This document shows positions 19,582-27,408 of a stretch of DNA of 40,291 nucleotides, one piece after another. The translations under genes and the position numbers were made by a program. This DNA is from Ruminococcus sp. (GTDB lineage Bacteria > Bacillota > Clostridia > Lachnospirales > Lachnospiraceae). Numbering within the stretch: the first letter of the stretch is position 1; each line of letters starts with the position of its first letter. Below the pieces are notes generated by a model, which saw only the letters and a list, made by a program, of their open reading frames with translations, searched no databases and was not told the origin of the DNA. The stretch spans positions 1 through 40,291 of the forward strand of contig JAMPIB010000035.1 of the NCBI GenBank assembly GCA_023663085.1, in the 5' to 3' direction.

Positions 19582-20252
19582 TCTCTGCCCTTCTCCAGTA
19601 ACAGCCGATACAGTCCTCTGGCCATACGTTCCGGCACCTGATAAAAATGTTTGCCGGGATTCATCTCCAGTTCCGTTGGAATACCGTCTGCGCGGAATTT
19701 ATCTGCTATCTGTTTCGTACACACAAAAACGCTCTGCATGATTCCTCGTGCAGATGCCGCTTCTTTGTCACCTAATGAAAAATATATTTTATCGGGATTA
19801 CGTCTGACATTGTGTTTCTGCACATAATCCATAAAGCCTTCATACCATAACGACCCTGATACCGAAGCGATACCATCAAAAACAGCGGTCTGATACAGGG
19901 CATATACTGCAAACAGTCCGGCCAGCGAATAGCCCGCCAGATATCTTTTTACAGGGGAAAGCAAAAAGGCCGACTCCGTCTCCGGAATCAGCCGTCCCGT
20001 CAATACCTGCAGATAATCGTCCGCCCCTCCGGCAAAGTCTTCTCCCTTAGCGAAAACTTTTGCATGCCGCCACGGTGAAAGATCTCTGTTCCAGTCAAGG
20101 CCCGCTATGGAAACCATGACAAAATCCTGCGCCGTAAGCCGCCAGATATCCTGCGCTTTTCCCGCCGCCGTATGCAGATAGACTACCCTGTCTTTTCTCC
20201 CGTTCTCCGGCAGATAACATGTTATCTCATACCGATCTGTCACGATCTGCAT
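19578..20252 (-). CDS. Esterase-like alpha/beta hydrolase
   Basis: A 224-residue protein. The nucleophile elbow GYSLAGLFAVYAL (Ser in GxSxAG) is followed by a VSGSLWYEGF segment, a DKIYFSLGDKEA strand that should carry the acid, and a C-terminal NPGKHFYQVPERMARGL with the expected catalytic His. This pattern is that of the enterochelin-esterase/putative-esterase group. It has no signal peptide, so it should be cytoplasmic. Its start lies inside the end of mecA (13-base overlap) and its end overlaps the helicase gene by 3 bases, so the three genes form one tightly coupled unit. Confidence 0.8.
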   Translation of the reverse strand: MQIVTDRYEITCYLPENGRKDRVVYLHTAAGKAQDIWRLTAQDFVMVSIAGLDWNRDLSPWRHAKVFAKGEDFAGGADDYLQVLTGRLIPETESAFLLSPVKRYLAGYSLAGLFAVYALYQTAVFDGIASVSGSLWYEGFMDYVQKHNVRRNPDKIYFSLGDKEAASARGIMQSVFVCTKQIADKFRADGIPTELEMNPGKHFYQVPERMARGLYRLLLEKGRE

Positions 20253-20905
20253 ATTTTACGCAGTTCTCTTACTGCCTTATTCTGGATCAGACACTCTCCA
20301 TGCTCTTCCAGATAGAGAAGCTTTTCTTCCGATGGCACGGCGAGTTTGGCAAATTCTACCGCCTCGGCACTGATCTTATTAAAGTTTTTCTTAGAAAGCC
20401 TCTGTTTTTCGATGACAAGATAGTATGTATCCTTCAGTTTATACAAATGGCTCTTCACAGATAACTCCATGGGAATTATCCCGCAATAACGCATAACGTG
20501 ATTCATGGAGGCAAAAACAAATATCCTGCATGTCTCTTCCAGTTCGTTCACCGCCTGCGCTTCTTTCTGCACCAGCGCACGCGAGGCTTCTTTGATACTC
20601 TCCGGATCCAGCCCGCTAAGCACTTCCTTGATATGCTCCAGCATATTCTGAAAACCTGCAAGGCCCTCGTCGGAAAAAGTAATCACAAGCCCTTCGTCCC
20701 GAAGCGGTGTGATCTGCATCGCAATATTATCGCCGCTTATATGATACCCTACTTCGTCATGTGCTTTCTCCACCACATTGCGCAAAAATCCTTCTCCCTT
20801 TTCATTTCGCTCAAAGATATCCGACAATGTCAGCCCATACTCTTCCATATCTTCTTCGGAGATGATACATTGCACGGTGGCTTCGTTGATCTTCTTATAT
20901 TTCAT
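20240..20905 (-). CDS. mecA: MecA adaptor protein
   Basis: A 221-residue adaptor that delivers proteins to the ClpC/ClpP protease; in Bacillus the main target is ComK. The N-terminal domain (MKYKKINEATVQCIISEEDM; GLTLSDIFERNEKGEGFLRN) and the C-terminal ClpC-binding domain (FVFASMNHVMRYC; YLVIEKQRLSKKNFNKISAEAVEFA) are both clear, linked by an acidic region. It heads a unit with an esterase-like and a helicase gene. An extended -10 promoter lies about 50 bases upstream. Confidence 0.9.
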   Translation of the reverse strand: MKYKKINEATVQCIISEEDMEEYGLTLSDIFERNEKGEGFLRNVVEKAHDEVGYHISGDNIAMQITPLRDEGLVITFSDEGLAGFQNMLEHIKEVLSGLDPESIKEASRALVQKEAQAVNELEETCRIFVFASMNHVMRYCGIIPMELSVKSHLYKLKDTYYLVIEKQRLSKKNFNKISAEAVEFAKLAVPSEEKLLYLEEHGECLIQNKAVRELRKICRS

Positions 20906-20954
20906 TTATCCCCAACTACTTTCTGAATCGTGATTTTTATCCCGTACAGCATAC

Positions 20955-20964
20955 AGTATAACAC
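20955..20964 (-). promoter_or_regulatory. Extended -10 promoter element of mecA
   Basis: On the minus strand GTGTTATACT gives TATACT with an upstream TGT, an extended -10 form, about 50 bases before the mecA ATG. No good -35 is visible. Confidence 0.4.
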
Positions 20965-21022
20965 AAAAATCGAAAATGGGGAAGAGGGTGTTTTACACAT
21001 TGTAATAATTCCCATCGCGTAT

Positions 21023-23650
21023 TTACTCAAACTGCGGCTCTACATACTCGCCATCTCTGCTGATGGCAAAGTGCAGATGCGCCCCGGTGGAACGTCCGGT
21101 ACTGCCTACCGCAGCAATCTTCTGCCCGGTCGTCACTTCTTCGCCTTCTTTTACAAAAATCTCATCACAGCAGGCATAATACGAAAACTCCCCGTTGGCG
21201 GCATGATACAGGGTCACATAATTGCCCAGTTCGGCATCATAACCGACTTTATAAACATTTCCGTCTGCCGCGGCCAGGATATCGGCTCCTTTTTCAGCCG
21301 CCAGATCAACACCGTTATGTTCCCTTACTTCCTGTGTCACTGGATTTATACGACTGCCAAACGCATCGGATATCCGCGTATAGGATGGGCAGGGATTACT
21401 GTAAACGATCTGTACGTCATGGTGCCCGTCATAAGGTATATCTTCGCTGCCAAAAGGCGGCGTAGGATCCGCCTGCAGCTGCGGCTCCAAAAACATATCA
21501 AGCGACTGTATCTGTGAACCTGCATCGGTATGTATCTGATATTCTTCCGCAATTTCCGCCTGTCCGAGCGTAAACTCCCGTTTCCCGAACGTGCCGTATT
21601 CTACAGGAAAACTAAGCGGCGGCATATTATGATACCAGATATTCTCCACACCCGGATCCGCATCAATTTTCAAACCGACCGCCAGGAGCAGTTCGGGCGC
21701 TTTTGTCCCGCTGCCAAGTTCCCAGGAAACGATTTTTCCATCTATGACCACTTCCTCAATCTTCTGCATAGCCTCCGGGGATGCAGGTATATCGAGCGAA
21801 CCGACTAACGTATCGCGGTCGTATATATAGAGAAGACTTTCTTTTGGCGAAATCTGAAAACTGACACGTTCCTTTATCTGTGCAAGATAATCTTCCGACC
21901 GGAACTGATTTAAAGTAACCTCCCCCGTATCGTCACGGTCGCAGAGATAGTACTCGTATTTCTCGGAGTCTTTCGCAGACTGTCCGCACAGCTGAAAAGC
22001 AAAGGTTTTCGGCATACCGTTCTCTGCCGACTCATACAGGCTTATCGTTCCATAGCCATACTGAATCGTCCACGGCAGGTCAAAACCGGCAGAAGTATCC
22101 GCGATCAGAATGGCAACGCCCTCGCAGCCGTATTCTTTGCTGTACAGACCATAAATCCTGATATCGGAACCATCCGAACCTTTTCTGACCTCCAGCAGAT
22201 ACATGCCCTCTTCTAAAGCCTCCTCACCATTTTCATAGTATGCCTGTACATAATCCGCGGGGTTTTTGGCGTCCGCAAATCCATAGACACCTTCCTGCGA
22301 GCCGAGCGCAGTAATATCTTTTTCATAGGAAGATAACAGAAAGAGTACGGCTTCTTTTCTGGCATTCTGCTGCACTTCTTCGAGGGCCGCCTGCCGCTGC
22401 GCCGCTATCTGCTGTGCCTCGGCGGCATCCGACTCCGCAGATGATTCCAGCGACATGACATCATTTTGCAAGTTATCCTGCATTTTACCCGAATCCGACA
22501 AAATCCGCTCACTATCTGCTTTTACGCCGTCTGCAACGTTTTCAGCCAACATTTCTTTTGTCTTTCCGGAGAAAGTAACTGCAATAAATCCTGCAGCCAG
22601 AATTACTATTATTACAGAAATCATTGTCATATATTTTCGTTTTCTCACGATCAAAACTATCCTTTCCCGTATCCCTTTCTCACCTCCGCTCATCGTAGAG
22701 GCGATTCCGACTCTTTTTTTATCAGGAGAATCTTTAGATACAATAAGCTGTAACAGTGTCTTTCCATATGAGATGCGCTCTTTTTCCCCTAACAGTCTGA
22801 CCGCCGCTGCGTCGCAGGCCAGTTCACTGTCCTGTTTCGATACATAAGCCGCTGCCCATACAAGCGGGTGGAACCAGTACACGGCGCATAAGGCGCACCG
22901 GACAATGACCCATATAAAGTCCAGATGCTTATAATGACAATACTCATGCGCCAGTATATGAGAAAGGCTCTTTTCGTCCGCAGTCATTTCTTTTGTCAGA
23001 TAAATCTTATTTCCGCACAGACAGGGCGAAGGCAGTCCCTTTACCGTATAGACCTGCAGTCTGCCGCGGTATTTTCCGTTTTCACCGACGCTGTAGAGAT
23101 GTTTTCTGTTCTGCCGCAGATATTGTTCCCATTTGATCTGGTAAAAAAGCATATAACCGCCGACCGCCAGCATACCGGCTATCCATAGCAGACGTAAAAA
23201 GGGCCTGCTATCGCCTGTCCGCTCAACTGATGTCTGTTTATCAGATGCCGATGTACCGCCTGCTGTCATACTGTCTGTCTGGGTTTTGTCTACCAGTTCC
23301 GCCATTGTCTGTGTCCCGTCATAGGCCGTCACGCCCTCCGGCAGTATGGCACTCTTTTCCCCTGATGCGTCTTTGCCCGCTGACGCCGCCGCATCAGAGC
23401 CATATCCTTCTTGTGATACGCCGGCCCTCTGTCCTTCGACTTCCCCGTTCTGTATAGAAGCTGGATAGTCCGGTATATAGTTCAGGATACTAAACGTACT
23501 GCTCCATAGCGGCAACGGCACGAGCAGTCTGATGACCACCGGCAGCCAGAGCGCATATTGTAACAGTGGACTGATCCTGCCTTTTCCCAGCGTGCGAAGA
23601 CCCAGGATAACAACTATCAAAACAGAAGAAGTGATCACGATATCTCTCAT
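21023..23650 (-). CDS. BlaR1/MecR1-type M56 sensor fused to an M23 domain
   Basis: An 875-residue membrane protein. The M56 part has four hydrophobic segments (about residues 5-22, 31-48, 150-170 and 341-360) and a zinc motif HEYCH (235-239) with ELACD (276-280). In BlaR1 this protease is cytoplasmic and relieves BlaI repression. After the last helix come about 390 extracellular residues of unknown fold and then an M23/LytM domain (about 760-875). That domain keeps the zinc ligands HNGVD (His 778, Asp 782) and GAHLHF (His 860), and also His 858, but has YYACC where active enzymes have YAHL, so one catalytic His is replaced by Cys 827. It probably senses or trims peptidoglycan. The ATG overlaps the blaI stop (ATGA). 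Confidence 0.9.
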   Translation of the reverse strand: MRDIVITSSVLIVVILGLRTLGKGRISPLLQYALWLPVVIRLLVPLPLWSSTFSILNYIPDYPASIQNGEVEGQRAGVSQEGYGSDAAASAGKDASGEKSAILPEGVTAYDGTQTMAELVDKTQTDSMTAGGTSASDKQTSVERTGDSRPFLRLLWIAGMLAVGGYMLFYQIKWEQYLRQNRKHLYSVGENGKYRGRLQVYTVKGLPSPCLCGNKIYLTKEMTADEKSLSHILAHEYCHYKHLDFIWVIVRCALCAVYWFHPLVWAAAYVSKQDSELACDAAAVRLLGEKERISYGKTLLQLIVSKDSPDKKRVGIASTMSGGEKGIRERIVLIVRKRKYMTMISVIIVILAAGFIAVTFSGKTKEMLAENVADGVKADSERILSDSGKMQDNLQNDVMSLESSAESDAAEAQQIAAQRQAALEEVQQNARKEAVLFLLSSYEKDITALGSQEGVYGFADAKNPADYVQAYYENGEEALEEGMYLLEVRKGSDGSDIRIYGLYSKEYGCEGVAILIADTSAGFDLPWTIQYGYGTISLYESAENGMPKTFAFQLCGQSAKDSEKYEYYLCDRDDTGEVTLNQFRSEDYLAQIKERVSFQISPKESLLYIYDRDTLVGSLDIPASPEAMQKIEEVVIDGKIVSWELGSGTKAPELLLAVGLKIDADPGVENIWYHNMPPLSFPVEYGTFGKREFTLGQAEIAEEYQIHTDAGSQIQSLDMFLEPQLQADPTPPFGSEDIPYDGHHDVQIVYSNPCPSYTRISDAFGSRINPVTQEVREHNGVDLAAEKGADILAAADGNVYKVGYDAELGNYVTLYHAANGEFSYYACCDEIFVKEGEEVTTGQKIAAVGSTGRSTGAHLHFAISRDGEYVEPQFE

Positions 23651-24021
23651 CCGTTTTCCTCCTCCGCTTTTTTTAAGATTTCATATAACTCCGCAATCTC
23701 ATCTTTGGAAAGCGCTTTCTTTTCCACCATCGTATTGAGCATCAATCCCATGCGGCCGCCGAATACTTTATCCAGAAATTCCTCCGTTTCCTGCAAAACA
23801 GCGTCCGTCCTCTCGATATCGGGATAATACTGTTTGGCCCGCTCTCCTTCTTCATAATGCACCGCGCCTTTTTCCTCCATGCGGCGCAGAAATGTCATGA
23901 CCGTGTGCTTCGTCCAGCCGGTCGTTTCCTTAAAATGATTGGTGATCTGCATAATTGTCCGCGGCGCCTCTTCCCACAGCAGACTCATGACCTTCCATTC
24001 CGATTCCGATAACTTTACCAT
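23647..24021 (-). CDS. BlaI/MecI-family repressor
   Basis: A 124-residue winged-helix repressor: LSESEWKVMSLLWEEAPRTIMQI, then TKHTVMTFLRRMEEKGAVHYE as the DNA-recognition region, and a C-terminal dimerisation part. Family members are cleaved after the partner M56 sensor detects its signal. I use the ATG of MVKLSES, 18 codons inside the open frame, as it matches the family start; AAAGG lies 12 bases upstream. It is coupled to the M56/M23 gene by a 4-base overlap and follows a strong promoter flanked by a dyad. Confidence 0.92.
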   Translation of the reverse strand: MVKLSESEWKVMSLLWEEAPRTIMQITNHFKETTGWTKHTVMTFLRRMEEKGAVHYEEGERAKQYYPDIERTDAVLQETEEFLDKVFGGRMGLMLNTMVEKKALSKDEIAELYEILKKAEEENG

Positions 24022-24094
24022 ATTAAAACCATTCCTTTCCTGCACCGCCTGCAATCCATGTTTATAAGGGTTCATACTTTTAAGGTTTACATTT

Positions 24095-24132
24095 GACTAC
24101 CTTTTTATTGTCATTATATATAAGAGGTAGTC
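24095..24132 (-). promoter_or_regulatory. Candidate BlaI operator dyad
   Basis: GACTACCT (24095-24102) and AGGTAGTC (24125-24132) form a perfect 8-base inverted repeat. One arm lies in the promoter spacer and the other just after the -10 box. The position suits a repressor site of the adjacent BlaI-type gene; the sequence is not a textbook BlaI operator. Confidence 0.5.
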
Positions 24133-24141
24133 GTATGTCAA
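24113..24141 (-). promoter_or_regulatory. Consensus sigma-A promoter of blaI-M56
   Basis: Minus-strand TTGACA (24136-24141) and TATAAT (24113-24118), both perfect, exactly 17 bases apart, about 90 bases before the blaI start. Such a perfect promoter fits a gene pair held in check by a repressor. Confidence 0.85.
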
Positions 24142-24318
24142 CCTAAATTTTATTTTTTTTAGTGGGATTTCAGGAAAAATATTCAGAAAATAGTACGGAT
24201 GGACTATAAATTTTCTAATTTCAGCCGATATATAGAATAGAACAATAACAAAGTAGATTCCAAGGAGGGAAAAGACGCATACGGATATGAAACGCTTTAT
24301 AAAGTTCAGGCGGTCACA

Positions 24319-24531
24319 GTGATACCGCGTCCAAGGAAGGCATCTTCCGAAGACAGAAAACACCAGTCCAAACGGAACAAGTCAGAGGAACTTTCCAGAA
24401 AATTTTTCTCAGAGATCCTCGACGAAGCATGTGAGCGGGAACAGCAGAAAGATATCCGCATCTACACAAACGGATATACCAAAAACGCTCTTCCCTATTA
24501 CAACATCATTAATATGCGGGAATACTGTTAA
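24319..24531 (+). CDS. Small conserved-looking protein, start uncertain
   Basis: A frame of 70 codons from a GTG, ending with an unusual YTNGYTKNALPYYNIINMREY segment. It is charged, has no membrane segment and belongs to no family I can name. The frame stays open upstream to 24241 and its translation (YGYETLYKVQAVTVIPRPRK before and across the GTG) looks like real protein, yet there is no ATG, GTG or TTG in that extension. A strong AAGGAGGG site stands at 24262-24269. The true start may have been lost or be non-standard. It converges on the gene at 24577. Confidence 0.45.
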   Translation: MIPRPRKASSEDRKHQSKRNKSEELSRKFFSEILDEACEREQQKDIRIYTNGYTKNALPYYNIINMREYC

Positions 24532-24561
24532 GCAGAAACAGGAAGTTACCGCAGTTCATAA

Positions 24562-24595
24562 GGAAAGCATCCCTGATCATTCCGGGATGCTTTCC
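24562..24595. terminator. Shared hairpin between convergent small genes
   Basis: A perfect 12-base stem, GGAAAGCATCCC/GGGATGCTTTCC, with a 10-base loop. The stop codon of the minus-strand gene lies in the loop. Neither side has a clean T-tract, so its strength as a terminator is uncertain. Confidence 0.5.
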
Positions 24596-25110
24596 TGTTG
24601 TACGGATTGTTGTACGGATTCTATATCCAGACTTTCTGGAGAACTTTCTCCAGCACTATTTTTCCCGGCGGTTTCCTCTTCTTCCTCTTCCATGAGCGTA
24701 TCATACTCTTTGGGATCTTCTTTTACCTTGGCCATGCTCTTGACCCGCATATAAATTTCACTGTTAAATTCCATGAGGAACTGTTCGTCCTGTGCGGGTA
24801 CGATATCGCCGTTTAATATCCTTCTGGCGATCTCCAGTGCTTTCGCCAGATCGGCAAAGCCTTCTCCCTGCGCCTCGGCAGCTTCATTGGCACTTTCCAG
24901 CATTTCCTGATACATCTTCCTCTCAATGGCCTCCTGTCTGGAAGTGTCTTCTTTTTGCGAAAGTCCGAGTCCTTCCGCAGAAATGGCCACGGTCGCACCC
25001 TCTTCTTCGCTTTCGTGTGCAGTATAAGCATGTATCCGCCGTGTCTGTTCTTTCGTCACACTGGCCGTGCTCTGTATTTCTTTTGCCTGTGATATATCTG
25101 CTACCTTCAT
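24577..25110 (-). CDS. Acidic cytoplasmic protein of unknown function
   Basis: 177 residues, no signal peptide or membrane segment. The N-terminus (MKVADISQAKEIQSTASVTK) is low in structure. A helical middle (AIERKMYQEMLESANEAAEA; LAKALEIARRILNGDIVPAQDEQFLMEFNSEIYMRVKSMA) looks like a compact helical domain. The C-terminus has a six-Glu run and a short SVQQ repeat coded by a 12-base direct repeat. I do not recognise the family. The chosen ATG has AAAGG 12 bases upstream, as in blaI. It follows glgX by 91 bases. Confidence 0.65.
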   Translation of the reverse strand: MKVADISQAKEIQSTASVTKEQTRRIHAYTAHESEEEGATVAISAEGLGLSQKEDTSRQEAIERKMYQEMLESANEAAEAQGEGFADLAKALEIARRILNGDIVPAQDEQFLMEFNSEIYMRVKSMAKVKEDPKEYDTLMEEEEEETAGKNSAGESSPESLDIESVQQSVQQESIPE

Positions 25111-25201
25111 ATCCACACCATTCCTTTCTCTGCCGCAGATCTTGCGCTGACGCTGCCAGTATCCTGCATTCATCCCTCTGCCTGTTTGCCTTCCTCTCTC
25201 T

Positions 25202-27343
25202 TTATGGCGCTTCTGTCTGCGCCCCGCCTGGCTGCTCCGGCAGTTCGGCCGAGAGGATAACGACCGTCCGCGGCGGCACCTTAAGCGTACTCTTATAATG
25301 AAATTCCGTAAGCGCCTCTACATCCTTTCCATCTTCATAAGGCACGAAAGTATTGACGCACACTTTCCACTTCCAGCCTTCCGGCAGCCCCGGCAGCTGC
25401 ATATTGACAGCCTCCCAGTAAGCGTTCATACAATAAAAGATGATATCGTCTTTCGTATTCTCTTCATCCCGGCCCGCATACATGATGCCGATCAGGCGGC
25501 TGTTATAATCCGTTCCGCTGTTCCATGGATACCCGTTATGGATACTGATACCCGGAAAACCGCAGGAGGCAGACGGCGTCATCTTCCGCAGAATAACATG
25601 TTTCTTCCGGAAAGCTATCATATAGCGGAAAAAGTCATGTATCTCCCGGTAGGTATCAAGCCTGTTCCAGTCCAGCCAGGAAATGATATTGTCCTGACAA
25701 TAGGCATTATTATTGCCAAACTGTGTATTACAGAACTCGTCGCCGGCATAGAACATGGCCGCCCCCCTGCTGCACATCAGCGTCGCGAACGCATTTTTTA
25801 CCATCCGGCGGCGCAGCGCTTCTATCTCAGGGTCATCTGTTTCGCCCTCCACGCCGCAGTTCCAACTGTTGCCGTTATTATCGCCGTCCGTATTGTTCCA
25901 GCCGTTTTTCTCGTTATGCTTCATGTTATAAGAATACAGGTCATATAGCGTAAACCCGTCGTGACAGGTCAGGAAATTGACGGAGGCGTCTTTTCCTCTG
26001 GTGATCGGGTCGTACATATCGCTGGAACCGGTGATCCTGGTGATCGCCGTGGCCGCCATATCGGCATCTCCTTTTAAGAAACGCCGCATATCGTCGCGGT
26101 ATCTTCCGTTCCATTCCGACCATCTGTTAAAAGAAGGAAAATTCCCCACCTGATAGAGTCCGCCCGCATCCCAGGCTTCGGCGATCAGCTTGACCTTGCC
26201 TAAGATAGAATCGCAGGCTATCGCATGTAAGATAGGCGGTTCCGCCATAGGCGCGCCGTACTGGTCTCTGGAAAGAATGGAGGCTAAGTCAAAGCGGAAA
26301 CCATCCACACGGTATTCCGTTACCCAGAAACGCAGACAGTCGATGATAAATCTGCGGGTCGTGGGATGATTACAGTTCAGTACATTGCCACAGCCGCTGA
26401 AATTATAATAATGCCCGCCCGGCGTCAGAATATAATAAATGTTATTATCAATCCCTTTAAAAGAAAAGCAGGGGCCGTCCTCGTTTCCCTCCGCGGTATG
26501 GTTAAATACCACATCCAGAATAACTTCTATGCCGTTTTCCTTTAACTCATAAATAAGCTGTTTTAACTCATCGCCTTCATGATTATGCTCCACTACGGAA
26601 GTATAGCTCGTATTCGGTGCAAAAAAACAGACCGTATTATATCCCCAGTAATTATAAAGCTGCTCTCCGTCAACAACTCTGGCGCTCTCCATCTCATCAA
26701 ACTCAAAGACCGGCATCAGTTCTACGGCATTGATGCCCAGATCTTTTAAATAAGGAATCTTCTGACGCAGACCCTCGTAAGTTCCCTTCGCCGTCACCCC
26801 GGAAGATTCGTCCTTGGTAAAACCTCGAACGTGCATCTCATAAATAATAAGATCCTCCACCGGATGTTCCAACTGTTTCACTTTGCCCCAGTCAAAGTTA
26901 TTTTCTACCACTCTGGCATGATAAACAAAGCCGTCTCCATCCGGTCTGTCTCCCCATTCTTTCTGGCCCGTGACCGCTCTGGCATAGGGGTCTAAAAGGA
27001 CGTTATCTTTATTGAACAACAGGCCCTTTTCCTTATCATATGGCCCATCGAGCTGAAAAGCATATTCAAATTCCTCAATATTTAAGTCAAACACCAGCAT
27101 GGAATACGTATTCCCGATATGATACGATTCCGGAAATTTTAACCGCGCATACGGTTCCTTTTCCCGTGGTCTGAATAAAAGCAGCGTACAGCTTGTGGCG
27201 CCGAAAGAATGAATCGTAAAACTGACACCGCTTGGCGAGACCGCCGCCCCGTCTCTGTTATAAAAACCCGGACGGACTTTAAAGCCGTCTATGATATCCA
27301 GAGGCTGTAATCTTTCCCCTCTTTTCGTTTTCCTTAATGCCAT
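25202..27343 (-). CDS. glgX: Glycogen debranching enzyme, GlgX/isoamylase type
   Basis: A 713-residue GH13 enzyme that cleaves alpha-1,6 branches of glycogen; cytoplasmic. An N-terminal CBM48-like domain (GVSFTIHSFGATSCTLLLF) is followed by the catalytic barrel: ILDVVFNHTAEGN, VDGFRFDLAS (nucleophile Asp 352), LIAEAWDAGG (acid Glu 389) and NFLTCHDGFT (Asp 462). All catalytic residues are present. The chosen ATG (MALRKTKRG) has AAGGAG 11 bases upstream; the earlier ATG of the open frame has its ribosome site too close. It lies 65 bases after the receiver-alarmone synthetase gene with no evident terminator between, so it may be part of the signalling transcript. Confidence 0.93.
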   Translation of the reverse strand: MALRKTKRGERLQPLDIIDGFKVRPGFYNRDGAAVSPSGVSFTIHSFGATSCTLLLFRPREKEPYARLKFPESYHIGNTYSMLVFDLNIEEFEYAFQLDGPYDKEKGLLFNKDNVLLDPYARAVTGQKEWGDRPDGDGFVYHARVVENNFDWGKVKQLEHPVEDLIIYEMHVRGFTKDESSGVTAKGTYEGLRQKIPYLKDLGINAVELMPVFEFDEMESARVVDGEQLYNYWGYNTVCFFAPNTSYTSVVEHNHEGDELKQLIYELKENGIEVILDVVFNHTAEGNEDGPCFSFKGIDNNIYYILTPGGHYYNFSGCGNVLNCNHPTTRRFIIDCLRFWVTEYRVDGFRFDLASILSRDQYGAPMAEPPILHAIACDSILGKVKLIAEAWDAGGLYQVGNFPSFNRWSEWNGRYRDDMRRFLKGDADMAATAITRITGSSDMYDPITRGKDASVNFLTCHDGFTLYDLYSYNMKHNEKNGWNNTDGDNNGNSWNCGVEGETDDPEIEALRRRMVKNAFATLMCSRGAAMFYAGDEFCNTQFGNNNAYCQDNIISWLDWNRLDTYREIHDFFRYMIAFRKKHVILRKMTPSASCGFPGISIHNGYPWNSGTDYNSRLIGIMYAGRDEENTKDDIIFYCMNAYWEAVNMQLPGLPEGWKWKVCVNTFVPYEDGKDVEALTEFHYKSTLKVPPRTVVILSAELPEQPGGAQTEAP

Positions 27344-27408
27344 AATAAAATACTCTCCTTTCCGCCTTATTCTTCCTGTCTTATCCATTCCACCTTACTC
27401 TTTCTGCC

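Noticed and set aside
24097-24363. 88-codon minus-strand frame with a hydrophobic segment
   Set aside because: It covers the blaI promoter and the small plus-strand gene, is AT-rich by composition, and I saw no convincing ribosome site.
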